Origin: an uncultured Alistipes sp.
GTDB lineage: Bacteria > Bacteroidota > Bacteroidia > Bacteroidales > Rikenellaceae
Direction: 5' to 3'
NCBI GenBank assembly: GCA_947174295.1
Contig: CAMWIG010000131.1
Location: 1 to 5,972, forward strand
Length of the DNA stretch: 5,972 bases
The notes beneath the pieces were generated by a model. That model searched no databases and had not been told where the DNA came from. It worked only from the letters and a program-made list of their open reading frames with translations. Both the position numbers and the translations under genes were made by a program. Below, in pieces: positions 1 through 5,972 of the stretch. Within the stretch, counting starts at the first letter, position 1. Each line of letters begins with the position of its first letter.

Positions 1-146
1 GTGCGAAGCGATTCGAGCACCTCGGGATTGCGGACGTACCCTCCCACCGAGGTTTCGTTTTCGCACAGGACCTTGACTATTGCGGTCGCCCAGCTGCCGT
101 AGCCGATGACGGCGCAGCGGGCGTTTTTATCGAGTTTCTGTTCCAT
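1..146 (-). CDS. gpsA: NAD(P)-dependent glycerol-3-phosphate dehydrogenase, N-terminal part (cut by window edge)
   Basis: The minus strand opens with ATG at 146-144 and stays open for 48 codons to the window edge, beginning MEQKLDKNARCAVIGYGSWA. The glycine-rich stretch G15-Y16-G17-S18-W19-A20-T21 after a short beta strand (CAVIGYG) is the Rossmann dinucleotide-binding loop, and the GSWAT wording is typical of GpsA in Bacteroidota. A second strand and turn follow (VGGYVRNPE, residues 34-42), where the family binds the cofactor ribose or phosphate. In the family, the enzyme reduces dihydroxyacetone phosphate to sn-glycerol 3-phosphate in the cytoplasm, the first committed step of phospholipid synthesis. 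Only about one seventh of a usual 330-residue protein is visible, so the catalytic domain cannot be checked. Another Rossmann oxidoreductase is possible but less likely. It is divergent from mreB. No Shine-Dalgarno sequence is seen before the ATG, as is common in this phylum. Confidence 0.85.
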   Translation of the reverse strand, partial: MEQKLDKNARCAVIGYGSWATAIVKVLCENETSVGGYVRNPEVLESLR

Positions 147-176
147 TATTTTTGCGGATACGCAGTTATCATTCTA

Positions 177-207
177 CAAAAATAACGAAAATTCTCGTTC
201 GGCAATA
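177..207 (-). promoter_or_regulatory. Candidate Bacteroidota-type promoter for gpsA
   Basis: Read on the minus strand, TATTTTTG (184-177) matches the Bacteroidota -7 box TAnnTTTG exactly. TATTG (207-203) lies 18 bp upstream, as a partial -33 box (consensus TTTG). The predicted transcript would start about 7 nt past the -7 box, giving a leader of roughly 20-25 nt before the ATG at 146. The surrounding 80 bp is much richer in A and T than the coding DNA. This is a motif match only. Confidence 0.55.
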
Positions 208-260
208 AAAAATCGTCGTTTCTTTATCTCCGCACCCGGGTCCGGAGCGCGTTCGTCGCC

Positions 261-273
261 GCTGAAATTCAGC
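261..273. repeat. 13-nt hyphenated palindrome (possible operator dyad)
   Basis: GCTGAA, one central base, then TTCAGC gives perfect 6-bp half sites between the two divergent promoters. As RNA it could not form a stable hairpin with a one-base loop, so if it matters it is more likely a DNA site for a dimeric regulator. No regulator can be named, and a dyad of this size can occur by chance. Confidence 0.3.
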
Positions 274-352
274 ATCGGTGCGCCGCTGTCCGGCAGGCGG
301 TGGGCGGGGGTGCGGAGCGATGTTGCCGCCTATGTGGAAAATGGAGTGTTTT

Positions 353-387
353 TTTGTGAAAAATATCCGATACTTTTTCTATCTTTG
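353..387 (+). promoter_or_regulatory. Candidate Bacteroidota-type promoter for mreB operon
   Basis: TATCTTTG at 380-387 is an exact match to the -7 consensus TAnnTTTG. A T-run ending in TTTG (353-356) upstream serves as a -33 box. The gap between boxes is 23 bp, slightly longer than the usual 19-21 bp, or 21 bp if measured from the end of TTGTG at 358. Transcription would begin near 394 and leave about 150 nt of leader ahead of the mreB ATG. No other exact -7 box was noticed between here and mreB. Confidence 0.6.
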
Positions 388-425
388 CGGAGGTTTATAT
401 CCGTTCGGAAAAACAGCGTCGCAGA

Positions 426-512
426 CGGCCTCGGCAGGCCGCGGCGCACCGCCCGGAGAGGCCTTGCGATGCGTTCCGGGTGCGGACGGCCACACGGCCG
501 GCGGCGGCCGGC
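426..512 (+). promoter_or_regulatory. GC-rich structured 5' leader of mreB with serial stem-loops
   Basis: Three stem-loops can be drawn in the predicted mreB leader. CGGCCT/AGGCCG (426-431 with 436-441) has a 4-nt loop. CCCGGA/TCCGGG (452-457 with 475-480) has a 17-nt loop. GCCGGC/GCCGGC (497-502 with 507-512) has a 4-nt loop. There are competing pairings. AGGCC (436-440) can instead pair with GGCCT (460-464), and CGGCC/GGCCG (487-491 with 496-500) excludes the third stem. This could set the translation or stability of mreB mRNA. Any GC-rich 90-base stretch yields some pairings, so function is inference. It matches no riboswitch family I recognise. Confidence 0.4.
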
Positions 513-546
513 GCGAAACGACAGACAAAAAACGTTTTACTGCGAT

Positions 547-1566
547 ATGGGAATCTTTTCACTCACTCAGGAGCTGGCGATCGACCTCGGAACGGCCAAC
601 ACCCTGATTATCCACAACGGGAAGGTGGTGGTCGACGAGCCGTCGATCGTCGCGCTCGACGTGCACACCGGCAAACTCGTGGCGATAGGCCATCAGGCGC
701 GCCAGATGCACGAGAAAACCAACCCCAACATGAAGACGATACGTCCGCTGAAAAACGGCGTGATTTCGGACTTCAACGCCACGGAGCTCATGCTGCGCGG
801 CATGATTAAGAAAGTCAAGACCTCGGGCGGCATATTCTCGCCGTCGCTGCGCATGGTCATCTGCATACCGTCGGGTTCGACCAACGTCGAGATACGCGCC
901 GTGCGCGACTCGGCGGAGCATGCCGGCGGCCGCGAGGTCTACATGATATACGAGCCGATGGCCGCTGCGCTCGGTGCCGGTCTCGACGTCGAGGCGCCCG
1001 AGGGCAACATGGTAATCGACATCGGCGGCGGTACGTCGGAGATAGCCTGCATCTCGCTGGGCGGCATCGTCTGCTCGGAGTCCATCGACGTGGCCGGCGA
1101 CGTGTTCACCTCGGAGATTCAGAACTACGTGCGCCAGCAGCACGGAATCCGCATCGGCGAGCGCACGGCCGAGGCTATCAAGCACTCGATAGGTGCGGCC
1201 ATCCTCAATCTCGACGAGGAGCCCGAGGACTTCAAGGTGACGGGCCCCGACATGCTCACGGCCCTGCCCAAGGAGGTGTCGCTCAACTACACGGAGATAG
1301 CCTACGCTCTCGAAAAGTCGCTCACCAAGCTCGATGCCGCACTGATGAAGGTGCTCGAAACCATGCCGCCCGAGCTCTATGCCGACATCGTGAAGAACGG
1401 CATCTATCTGGCCGGCGGCGGCGCCCTCATCAAGGGTCTCGACAAACGCCTGCACGCCAAGACGGGCCTGCCGTTCCACATCGCCGAAGACCCGCTGCGC
1501 GCAATCGCACGCGGTACGGGCATCGCCCTGAAAAACATCAACCGCTTCTCGTTCCTGATGCGATAG
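547..1566 (+). CDS. mreB: Rod-shape-determining actin-like protein MreB
   Basis: MreB is the bacterial actin homologue. It binds ATP, polymerises in antiparallel double filaments under the inner membrane, and directs lateral-wall synthesis by the PBP2-RodA pair. The 339-residue product shows the actin-fold nucleotide motifs in order: phosphate 1 IDLGTANT (12-19), connect 1 EPMAAALGAG (136-145), phosphate 2 VIDIGGGTSEIA (156-167) and adenosine loop YLAGGGALIKGLD (287-299). It ends in the usual FSFLMR. Length matches the family (E. coli 347). ATG 547 is chosen because MGIFSLTQELAIDLG is the normal start in Bacteroidota, and its hydrophobic residues fit membrane attachment. The frame stays open far upstream, with an in-frame ATG at 469, but that extension is Arg-rich and unlike any MreB. 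No Shine-Dalgarno sequence precedes the ATG. It is the first gene of the likely operon, separated from mreC by 114 nt with hairpins. Confidence 0.98.
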   Translation: MGIFSLTQELAIDLGTANTLIIHNGKVVVDEPSIVALDVHTGKLVAIGHQARQMHEKTNPNMKTIRPLKNGVISDFNATELMLRGMIKKVKTSGGIFSPSLRMVICIPSGSTNVEIRAVRDSAEHAGGREVYMIYEPMAAALGAGLDVEAPEGNMVIDIGGGTSEIACISLGGIVCSESIDVAGDVFTSEIQNYVRQQHGIRIGERTAEAIKHSIGAAILNLDEEPEDFKVTGPDMLTALPKEVSLNYTEIAYALEKSLTKLDAALMKVLETMPPELYADIVKNGIYLAGGGALIKGLDKRLHAKTGLPFHIAEDPLRAIARGTGIALKNINRFSFLMR

Positions 1567-1581
1567 GCGGAGAGTTGATAA

Positions 1582-1626
1582 GATCCGTTTGCCGGGCGGG
1601 ATGTTCCCGTTTGCGGCAGACGGATC
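1582..1626 (+). promoter_or_regulatory. Long stem-loop between mreB and mreC
   Basis: Bases 1582-1594 (GATCCGTTTGCCG) pair with 1614-1626 (CGGCAGACGGATC) over 13 positions with a single G-U wobble (1589/1619). After a small internal loop, CGGGA (1597-1601) pairs with TCCCG (1605-1609) around a 3-nt loop. The arms match so well that chance is unlikely. No T-run follows, so it is not a standard intrinsic terminator. Possible roles are protecting the mreB mRNA 3' end, acting as a processing site, or attenuating mreCD-mrdA-rodA expression. Confidence 0.7.
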
Positions 1627-1636
1627 GAATCTTTAC

Positions 1637-1655
1637 GGGAGCGCCGGGCGCTCCT
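1637..1655 (+). promoter_or_regulatory. Second stem-loop before mreC (weak terminator or attenuator candidate)
   Basis: GGAGCGC (1638-1644) pairs perfectly with GCGCTCC (1648-1654) around a CGG loop, and G1637-T1655 adds a wobble pair. Only TT follows before AAAAAG, so the U-tract needed for efficient intrinsic termination is missing. It lies 11 nt after the larger stem-loop and 25 nt before the mreC ATG. It may cause pausing or partial termination together with its neighbour. Confidence 0.6.
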
Positions 1656-1680
1656 TAAAAAGCACGACCTACGAGGCAAC

Positions 1681-2538
1681 ATGCACAAGCTGTTCGAATT
1701 CATACGGAGCATCTACGTATTCCTGCTCTTCATCATCTTCGAGGCGGTGGCGCTCAACTACTACGCCCACTCGTCGAGTTACGCGCAGGCCAAACTGCTC
1801 ACGCGGTCGAACCGCGTGGTAGGAGGCGTGCACGGCGCGCTGTTCGAGGTGCGGCACTACTTCTCGCTGCGCCGCGAGAACGAGGCGCTGCTGGCCCGTC
1901 TGGCCGAGACGGAGAACCGCTTGGCGGCACTCGCGGAGAGCGGCCAGGCGGCGGAGAGCGCAACGGCGCAAATCGACTCGGCGTTTGCCGACGCGGCGTG
2001 GACGAAGTATGTCTACATGACCGCCCGCGTGGTCAGCTCGTCGGTCAACAAGAGCCGCAACTTCATGGTTCTCGACCGGGGCATGGCCGACGGCGTGAAG
2101 ACCGACATGGCCGTGGTGTCGCCGCGCGGTGCCATGGTCGGTTACGTGGTGGGGTGCTCCGACCGCTACTCCGTGGTGCTTCCGGTGCTCAACACCTCGT
2201 TCCGCGCCAGCGGCAAATTGCAGCGCGGGCAGCACTTCGGCTCGATAGTGTGGGACGGATTCGACAAGCATGCGGTGCGTCTTACCGAGCTGTCGAAGTA
2301 TGCCGAGCCGCAAATCGGCGACACGGTGGTGTCGACCGGATTTTCGCACTACTTCCCCGAGGGTGTGATGATAGGGCGCGTCACCGACTGCCGCATGAAC
2401 GGTACGCGCACGGCATACGACCTCGACCTCGACCTGGCGGCCGACCTCTCGGCGCTGCATCGCGTGATACTTATCGACAACCGCGATCAGGACGAGATTC
2501 GCGAACTCGTATCCTCGGCCGCAGAACAATATAACTGA
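1681..2538 (+). CDS. mreC: Rod-shape-determining protein MreC
   Basis: MreC is a bitopic inner-membrane protein whose periplasmic domain self-assembles and activates PBP2, linking MreB inside to wall synthesis outside. The 285-residue product has a short basic cytoplasmic N-terminus, one membrane helix (about 11-28, IYVFLLFIIFEAVALNYY), and a predicted coiled coil (about 62-87, rich in Leu, Glu and Arg heptads). A beta-rich periplasmic domain (about 110-270) contains the family texts LDRGMADGVKTDMAVVSPRG (131-150) and GDTVVSTGFSHYFPEGVMIG (213-232). Length is within the usual 270-370 range. ATG 1681 is preceded by GAGG (1673-1676) with a 4-nt gap, the best Shine-Dalgarno-like site in the window though closely spaced. 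That may matter because two hairpins separate it from mreB. The stop lies 6 nt before mreD, pointing to co-transcription. Confidence 0.96.
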   Translation: MHKLFEFIRSIYVFLLFIIFEAVALNYYAHSSSYAQAKLLTRSNRVVGGVHGALFEVRHYFSLRRENEALLARLAETENRLAALAESGQAAESATAQIDSAFADAAWTKYVYMTARVVSSSVNKSRNFMVLDRGMADGVKTDMAVVSPRGAMVGYVVGCSDRYSVVLPVLNTSFRASGKLQRGQHFGSIVWDGFDKHAVRLTELSKYAEPQIGDTVVSTGFSHYFPEGVMIGRVTDCRMNGTRTAYDLDLDLAADLSALHRVILIDNRDQDEIRELVSSAAEQYN

Positions 2539-2544
2539 CAGACC

Positions 2545-3063
2545 ATGTACCGCACCATACACTACATAGCGCTGTTCGCGACGCTGCTGCTCGTCCAGAT
2601 TTTCATATTCGACAATCTGGCGCTGAGCCCCTATTTCAATCCGCTGATATACGTGACGATGCTCGTGCTGATGCCTATGGAGTCGCGTTCGGTCGTGCTG
2701 CTGTTCACCGGCCTCGCACTCGGTCTGGCGGCCGACTTCGCGACGGGCGGTGCGGGGCTCAACACGGCGGCCACGCTCCCCGCGGCATTTCTCCGGCAGC
2801 CTCTTCTGGCGCTCTTCTGCGACCGCGACGACCTGCGCGACGGCGGCGTTCCGTCGGCGCCGCGCATGGGCGGCGAGTGGAACTTCATGCGCTACGCCGC
2901 AACCGTAGTGGCCGTTCAGCATGCCGCATTCTTCATGTTGGAGTCGATGTCGGCGGTGCTGCTGCCGCACGTGCTGCTGCGCACGGTGCTCAGCGCCGCG
3001 TTCACGCTGCTGTTCGTCTTCATTGCGGCGCGTCTGTTCACATATAACATATCGCGAGTATGA
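2545..3063 (+). CDS. mreD: Rod-shape-determining membrane protein MreD
   Basis: MreD is a small polytopic inner-membrane partner of MreC and of the PBP2-RodA complex. Sequence conservation in the family is low, so the call rests on position between mreC and mrdA, size (172 residues, family about 160-190) and topology. Hydrophobic segments lie near 7-24, 33-46, 48-66, 72-91, 118-133 and 141-163, giving five or six membrane passes. The segment GLALGLAADFATGG (57-70) carries the Gly-rich stretch plus Asp64 seen in many MreD proteins. A charged loop (about 92-116, FCDRDDLRDGG onward) breaks the hydrophobic pattern. The start ATG is 6 nt after the mreC stop, with no Shine-Dalgarno sequence. The stop TGA overlaps the next gene's ATG (ATGA at 3060-3063), suggesting coupled translation. 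Confidence 0.93.
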   Translation: MYRTIHYIALFATLLLVQIFIFDNLALSPYFNPLIYVTMLVLMPMESRSVVLLFTGLALGLAADFATGGAGLNTAATLPAAFLRQPLLALFCDRDDLRDGGVPSAPRMGGEWNFMRYAATVVAVQHAAFFMLESMSAVLLPHVLLRTVLSAAFTLLFVFIAARLFTYNISRV

Positions 3064-4898
3064 TAGGCCGCAACGAAAGTTTCGCACGCATGCGCACGCT
3101 GCGCATCGTCGTGCTGTTCATATTTCTGGTCATCGCAGGCCGTCTGTTCTACCTGCAAATCATCGAGGGAAACCGCTATCGCGCCCTCTCCGAGGGCAAT
3201 GCGCTGCGTCACGTGGTGCAGTATCCGCCGCGCGGCGAGGTGTTCGACCGCAACGGCGAATATCTGGTGCAGAGCAAGGAGTGCTACGACCTGATGGTCA
3301 TCTCGCGGGAAATCGACCGCAAGGGGTTCGATACGGCCCGCATGTGCTCCGTGGTGGGCATCACGCCCGAGAAACTGAAACGGGCGCTGGCCAACGCCCG
3401 TATGCGCCCGCGTGCTCCCTATATGATTGCCAACTTCATCCCCACGGAGGTCAAGCTGCGTTTCGACGAGTGCAACTTCCAGGGGTTTTACACCGTCTAC
3501 CGCACCGTGCGCCAGTATCCGCGCAAAATCGGCGGCAACCTGCTGGGCTATGTCAGCGAGGTCGACGAGCGCGACCTGAAACGCGACCCGTCGTACCGCC
3601 CCGGCGACTACATCGGAAAGAGCGGCGTCGAGTCGGCATACGAGGAGGTTCTGCGCGGCCGCAAGGGTGTGAAGATTCAGGAGGTCGACACCCACGGCGC
3701 AATCAAGGGCTCCTACATGAACGGCATGTACGACTCGCTTCCCGAGCCGGGAAAATATCTGGTCTGCACCATCGACGCGCGTCTGCAAGCCTTCGCCGAG
3801 GAGCTCATGCGCGGCAAGGTTGGTGCGGCCGTAGCCATCGAGCCCGCCACGGGCGAGATTCTGATGATGGTCTCCTCGCCGACCTACGACCCCGACGAAC
3901 TGGTGGGGCGCGAGCGCGGCAACAACTACATGAAGATGCTCCGCAACAAGCGGCAGCCGCTATACAACCGGGCAGTCAGAGCGCGCTATCCGCCGGGTTC
4001 GACCTTCAAGCTGGTGCAGGGTCTCATCGGTCTGGAAGAGGGTGTGCTCACGCCCTCGAACGCCTACCCGTGCCACGGCGGTTACAGCTACGGCAACAAG
4101 AAGATGAAGTGCCACGCCCACGCCTCGCCGCTCGATTTGCGCGCTGCGGTGGCCAACTCGTGCAACGCCTACTTCTGCTATGTTTTCCGCAACATTCTCG
4201 ACAACCGCCGCTACGACAATGTCAAGGACGGTTTCGACCACTGGCGCGACTACGTGCTGAGCTTCGGATTCGGCCGCAAGCTCGACTCCGACTTCCTGGG
4301 CGAGGGCAACGGCTACGTCCCCGACCACGAGTTCTACGACAAGCGCTACCGCGGCTCGTGGAACTCGCTGACGGTCATTTCGCTCTCGATCGGTCAGGGC
4401 GAGCTGGGATGCACGCCGTTGCAGATGGCCAACCTCGCGGCGATAATCGCCAACCGCGGATACTACTACATACCGCACATCGTCAAGCGAATCGAAGGAT
4501 GCGACTCGTTGGACGCGCGTTTCTACGAAAAGCACTACACGAAGGTCGATGCTCGCCACTTCGAGCCGATAGCCGAGGGCATGTGGCGCGGCGTGAACGT
4601 TCCGGGCGCCGGAACGTCGCACGGTGCGTTCCTCGAAGGGTGGGACGTCTGCGGCAAGACCGGCACGGCCCAGAATCCGCACGGCGCCGACCACTCGACG
4701 TTCCTCTCGTTCGCACCGAAGGACAACCCGAAGATAGCGATTTCGGTCTATGTCGAGAACGGCGGCTTCGGCGCGTCGGCGGCGCTGCCCATCGCCAGCC
4801 TGCTCGAAGAGTTCTACCTGACGGACACCATCCGGCGCCCGTGGCTGGTGGATTACATCAAGAACAAACAGATCTACTATCCGTACTATGCAAAGTAG
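3060..4898 (+). CDS. mrdA: Penicillin-binding protein 2, elongasome transpeptidase
   Basis: PBP2 is the class B penicillin-binding protein that cross-links new peptidoglycan during elongation, working with RodA in the periplasm. The 612-residue product (E. coli 633) has one N-terminal membrane anchor (about 14-34). A non-catalytic pedestal domain (about 50-225) shows the texts YPPRGEVFDRNGEYL (55-69) and IGKSGVESAYEEVLRG (185-200). A transpeptidase domain (about 250-590) follows. All three catalytic motifs are present: STFK with nucleophile Ser314 and Lys317, SCN at 367-369, and KTG at 533-535. Between the first two, C338, H339, C351, H352 and H354 cluster where E. coli PBP2 is known to bind zinc. 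The start overlaps mreD by 4 nt and the end overlaps rodA by 11 nt. Being followed directly by rodA separates it from FtsI, which pairs with FtsW. Confidence 0.97.
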   Translation: MIGRNESFARMRTLRIVVLFIFLVIAGRLFYLQIIEGNRYRALSEGNALRHVVQYPPRGEVFDRNGEYLVQSKECYDLMVISREIDRKGFDTARMCSVVGITPEKLKRALANARMRPRAPYMIANFIPTEVKLRFDECNFQGFYTVYRTVRQYPRKIGGNLLGYVSEVDERDLKRDPSYRPGDYIGKSGVESAYEEVLRGRKGVKIQEVDTHGAIKGSYMNGMYDSLPEPGKYLVCTIDARLQAFAEELMRGKVGAAVAIEPATGEILMMVSSPTYDPDELVGRERGNNYMKMLRNKRQPLYNRAVRARYPPGSTFKLVQGLIGLEEGVLTPSNAYPCHGGYSYGNKKMKCHAHASPLDLRAAVANSCNAYFCYVFRNILDNRRYDNVKDGFDHWRDYVLSFGFGRKLDSDFLGEGNGYVPDHEFYDKRYRGSWNSLTVISLSIGQGELGCTPLQMANLAAIIANRGYYYIPHIVKRIEGCDSLDARFYEKHYTKVDARHFEPIAEGMWRGVNVPGAGTSHGAFLEGWDVCGKTGTAQNPHGADHSTFLSFAPKDNPKIAISVYVENGGFGASAALPIASLLEEFYLTDTIRRPWLVDYIKNKQIYYPYYAK

Positions 4899-5972
4899 AG
4901 GTTACAACGCCATATTCGCAGGAGTCGACCGCGTGGCGGTCGTGCTCTACCTGCTGCTGGTCATCGTGGGCTGCGTGAGCATCACCGCCGCGTCGTTCTC
5001 CGACGAGGGGGGCGGCATGTTCTCCATGTCGCACTTCTACATGAAGCAGTTCGTATGGGTGGGAATCGCGCTCTCGACGGCCGTCGTCGTGCTGCTGCTG
5101 GACGCCCGGTTCTACCACATGTTCGCCTATCCGGCCTATCTGGGCGGTCTGGTGCTGCTCGTGGCCGTGTTGCTGTTCGGCCGCGAGGTCAACGGCGCCA
5201 AGGCGTGGTTCGAGTTCGGCTCGATACGCGTGCAGCCCGTGGAGTTCGCCAAAATCGCGACGGCGCTGGCCGTGGCGCGTGCCATGAGCACCTACTCGTT
5301 CTCGATATCGAGAGTCGGAAATCTCATGAAGGTGGGCATGATAATCGGTCTGCCGCTGCTGATAATCATTCTGCAAAACGACACCGGCTCGGGAATCGTC
5401 CTCGGGTCGTTCCTCTTCGTGCTCTACCGCGAGGGGCTGAACAACTGGCTCTGCATACCGGTGCTGCTCATCGCGGCGCTGTTCATCTTCTCGTTCCTGC
5501 TCACGCCGATGACCATGCTCGTCATACTGATTCTCGTCTGCACCGTCTCCGAGGCGATGATGAACGGGCAGTGGCGCACGCGCATCGTCTACCTCGCGTC
5601 GTTGGCTCTGGGCAGCATCCTGCTCTACGGTGCGGCCCGGGTCGTCGTGCCCGGGGCGATGGACATGTACCGCTGTCTGCTGACCGTCACGCTGCTGTCG
5701 CTCGCCGGCGTTGCCGTCTATGCGTTCCGCACCAACCTTACGAACATATTCATCACGCTTGCGCTCTTCATCGGAGCCATGGTGTTCCTGCCGACTACCG
5801 ACTACATCTTCAATTCGATACTCAAAGACCACCAGCGCAACCGAATCCTGAGTTTTCTGGGCATCGTCAGCGACCCGCTGGGCGTGGACTACAACGTCAA
5901 TCAGGCCAAAATCGCCATCGGTTCGGGCCGCGTGCTGGGCAAGGGGTTCATGGAGGGTTCGCAAATCAAGTA
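4888..5972 (+). CDS. rodA: SEDS peptidoglycan glycosyltransferase RodA, 3' end missing
   Basis: RodA polymerises lipid II into glycan strands in the inner membrane and forms a complex with PBP2. The frame opens at ATG 4888 (MQSRGYNAIFAGVDRVAVVL), inside the last codons of mrdA, and is still open at the window end after 361 codons. SEDS signatures are present: NGAKAWFEFG (102-111) with QPVEFAK (116-122), QNDTGSGIVLGS (163-174), and SDPLGVDYNVNQAKIAIGSG (328-347). Asp329 aligns with the catalytic Asp of characterised RodA proteins (E. coli D262, from memory of the family). About ten hydrophobic helices can be drawn. The stretch from about 187 to 305 is longer than in the 370-residue E. coli protein. 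The missing part should hold the last membrane helices. FtsW is the alternative, but adjacency to mrdA favours RodA. Confidence 0.95.
   Translation, partial: MQSRGYNAIFAGVDRVAVVLYLLLVIVGCVSITAASFSDEGGGMFSMSHFYMKQFVWVGIALSTAVVVLLLDARFYHMFAYPAYLGGLVLLVAVLLFGREVNGAKAWFEFGSIRVQPVEFAKIATALAVARAMSTYSFSISRVGNLMKVGMIIGLPLLIIILQNDTGSGIVLGSFLFVLYREGLNNWLCIPVLLIAALFIFSFLLTPMTMLVILILVCTVSEAMMNGQWRTRIVYLASLALGSILLYGAARVVVPGAMDMYRCLLTVTLLSLAGVAVYAFRTNLTNIFITLALFIGAMVFLPTTDYIFNSILKDHQRNRILSFLGIVSDPLGVDYNVNQAKIAIGSGRVLGKGFMEGSQIK

Larger units (their letters stand above)
147..546. other. Divergent gpsA-mreB intergenic region
   Basis: These 400 bases hold no gene I can support. The left half (about 147-230) is AT-rich and contains the candidate gpsA promoter. 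The middle (about 231-340) is GC-rich, with an 8-bp palindrome ACCCGGGT (234-241) and a 13-nt hyphenated palindrome GCTGAAATTCAGC (261-273) that could be a protein-binding dyad. The section 341-387 is AT-rich and contains the candidate mreB promoter. The rest, to 546, is a GC-rich leader able to fold into several stem-loops. Forward reading frames through the region read as low-complexity Arg/Gly/Ala/Pro text and resemble no protein I know. Confidence 0.7.

Noticed and set aside
529..538. AAAACGTTTT palindrome just before the mreB start
   Set aside because: It is short, self-complementary A/T-rich sequence with no loop, and is readily explained by chance in the AT-rich stretch normal before Bacteroidota start codons.
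106..546. N-terminal extension of MreB to position 106, or to the in-frame ATG at 469
   Set aside because: The extension passes through the candidate promoter and GC-rich leader, is Arg-rich, and has no counterpart in MreB. The family start fits ATG 547.
559..1479. 306-codon minus-strand open frame opposite mreB
   Set aside because: It is a shadow of mreB, with the same backward GC-codon composition and no recognisable domain.
1584..1613. Possible internal promoter for mreC (CCGTTTG elements at 1585-1591 and 1607-1613)
   Set aside because: Both lack the TA of the TAnnTTTG box and are explained as parts of the hairpin arms.
1669..3087. 472-codon minus-strand open frame opposite mreC and mreD
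   Set aside because: Its product is dominated by His, Arg, Gln, Val and Glu in the pattern produced by reading GC-rich codons backwards. It covers two well-recognised genes and matches no family I know.
2921..4978. 685-codon plus-strand open frame across mreD, mrdA and rodA in another frame
   Set aside because: The translation is Arg/Ala/Gly/Pro-rich and overlaps the true PBP2 frame that contains all three catalytic motifs.
4858..5964. 368-codon minus-strand open frame opposite rodA
   Set aside because: Low-complexity Gln/Arg/His/Glu-rich text is the mirror of hydrophobic RodA codons. The plus strand has clear SEDS motifs over the whole interval.

Overview
This window carries the rod-shape (elongasome) gene cluster of a Bacteroidota bacterium. 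The genes read left to right as mreB, mreC, mreD, mrdA (PBP2) and the start of rodA. The first exons of a divergent gpsA-like gene sit at the left edge on the minus strand. The lineage is inferred from three things: protein wording (for example the MreB start MGIFSLTQELAIDLGTANT and the RodA text near NVNQAKIAIGSG), promoter-like boxes of the Bacteroidota TTTG / TAnnTTTG type, and a general lack of Shine-Dalgarno sequences. The clearly GC-rich coding sequence fits a high-GC Bacteroidales member such as Alistipes (Rikenellaceae) better than Bacteroides itself. That genus guess is tentative.

Layout. Positions 1-146 (minus) hold the first 48 codons of an NAD(P)-dependent glycerol-3-phosphate dehydrogenase. 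Positions 147-546 are a divergent intergenic region with one candidate Bacteroidota promoter for each direction. It ends in a roughly 150-nt GC-rich mreB leader that can form several stem-loops. mreB runs 547-1566. A 114-nt gap follows that is almost filled by two strong hairpins (1582-1626 and 1637-1655). From there the genes are tightly packed: mreC 1681-2538, mreD 2545-3063 (6-nt gap), mrdA 3060-4898 (4-nt ATGA overlap), and rodA from 4888 (11-nt overlap), which is cut by the window end after 361 codons.

How the genes work together. MreB is the actin-like cytoskeletal filament. MreC and MreD link it through the inner membrane. PBP2 (transpeptidase) and RodA (SEDS glycosyltransferase) make the lateral-wall peptidoglycan. 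The whole cluster probably forms one operon, with the hairpins after mreB the most likely place where MreB output is separated from that of the membrane proteins. The protein content is a well-known system. I see no mobile element, CRISPR array, tRNA or rRNA, and no convincing new system. The less explained parts are the structured mreB leader, the mreB-mreC hairpins, a Cys/His cluster in PBP2, and an apparently enlarged membrane region in RodA.
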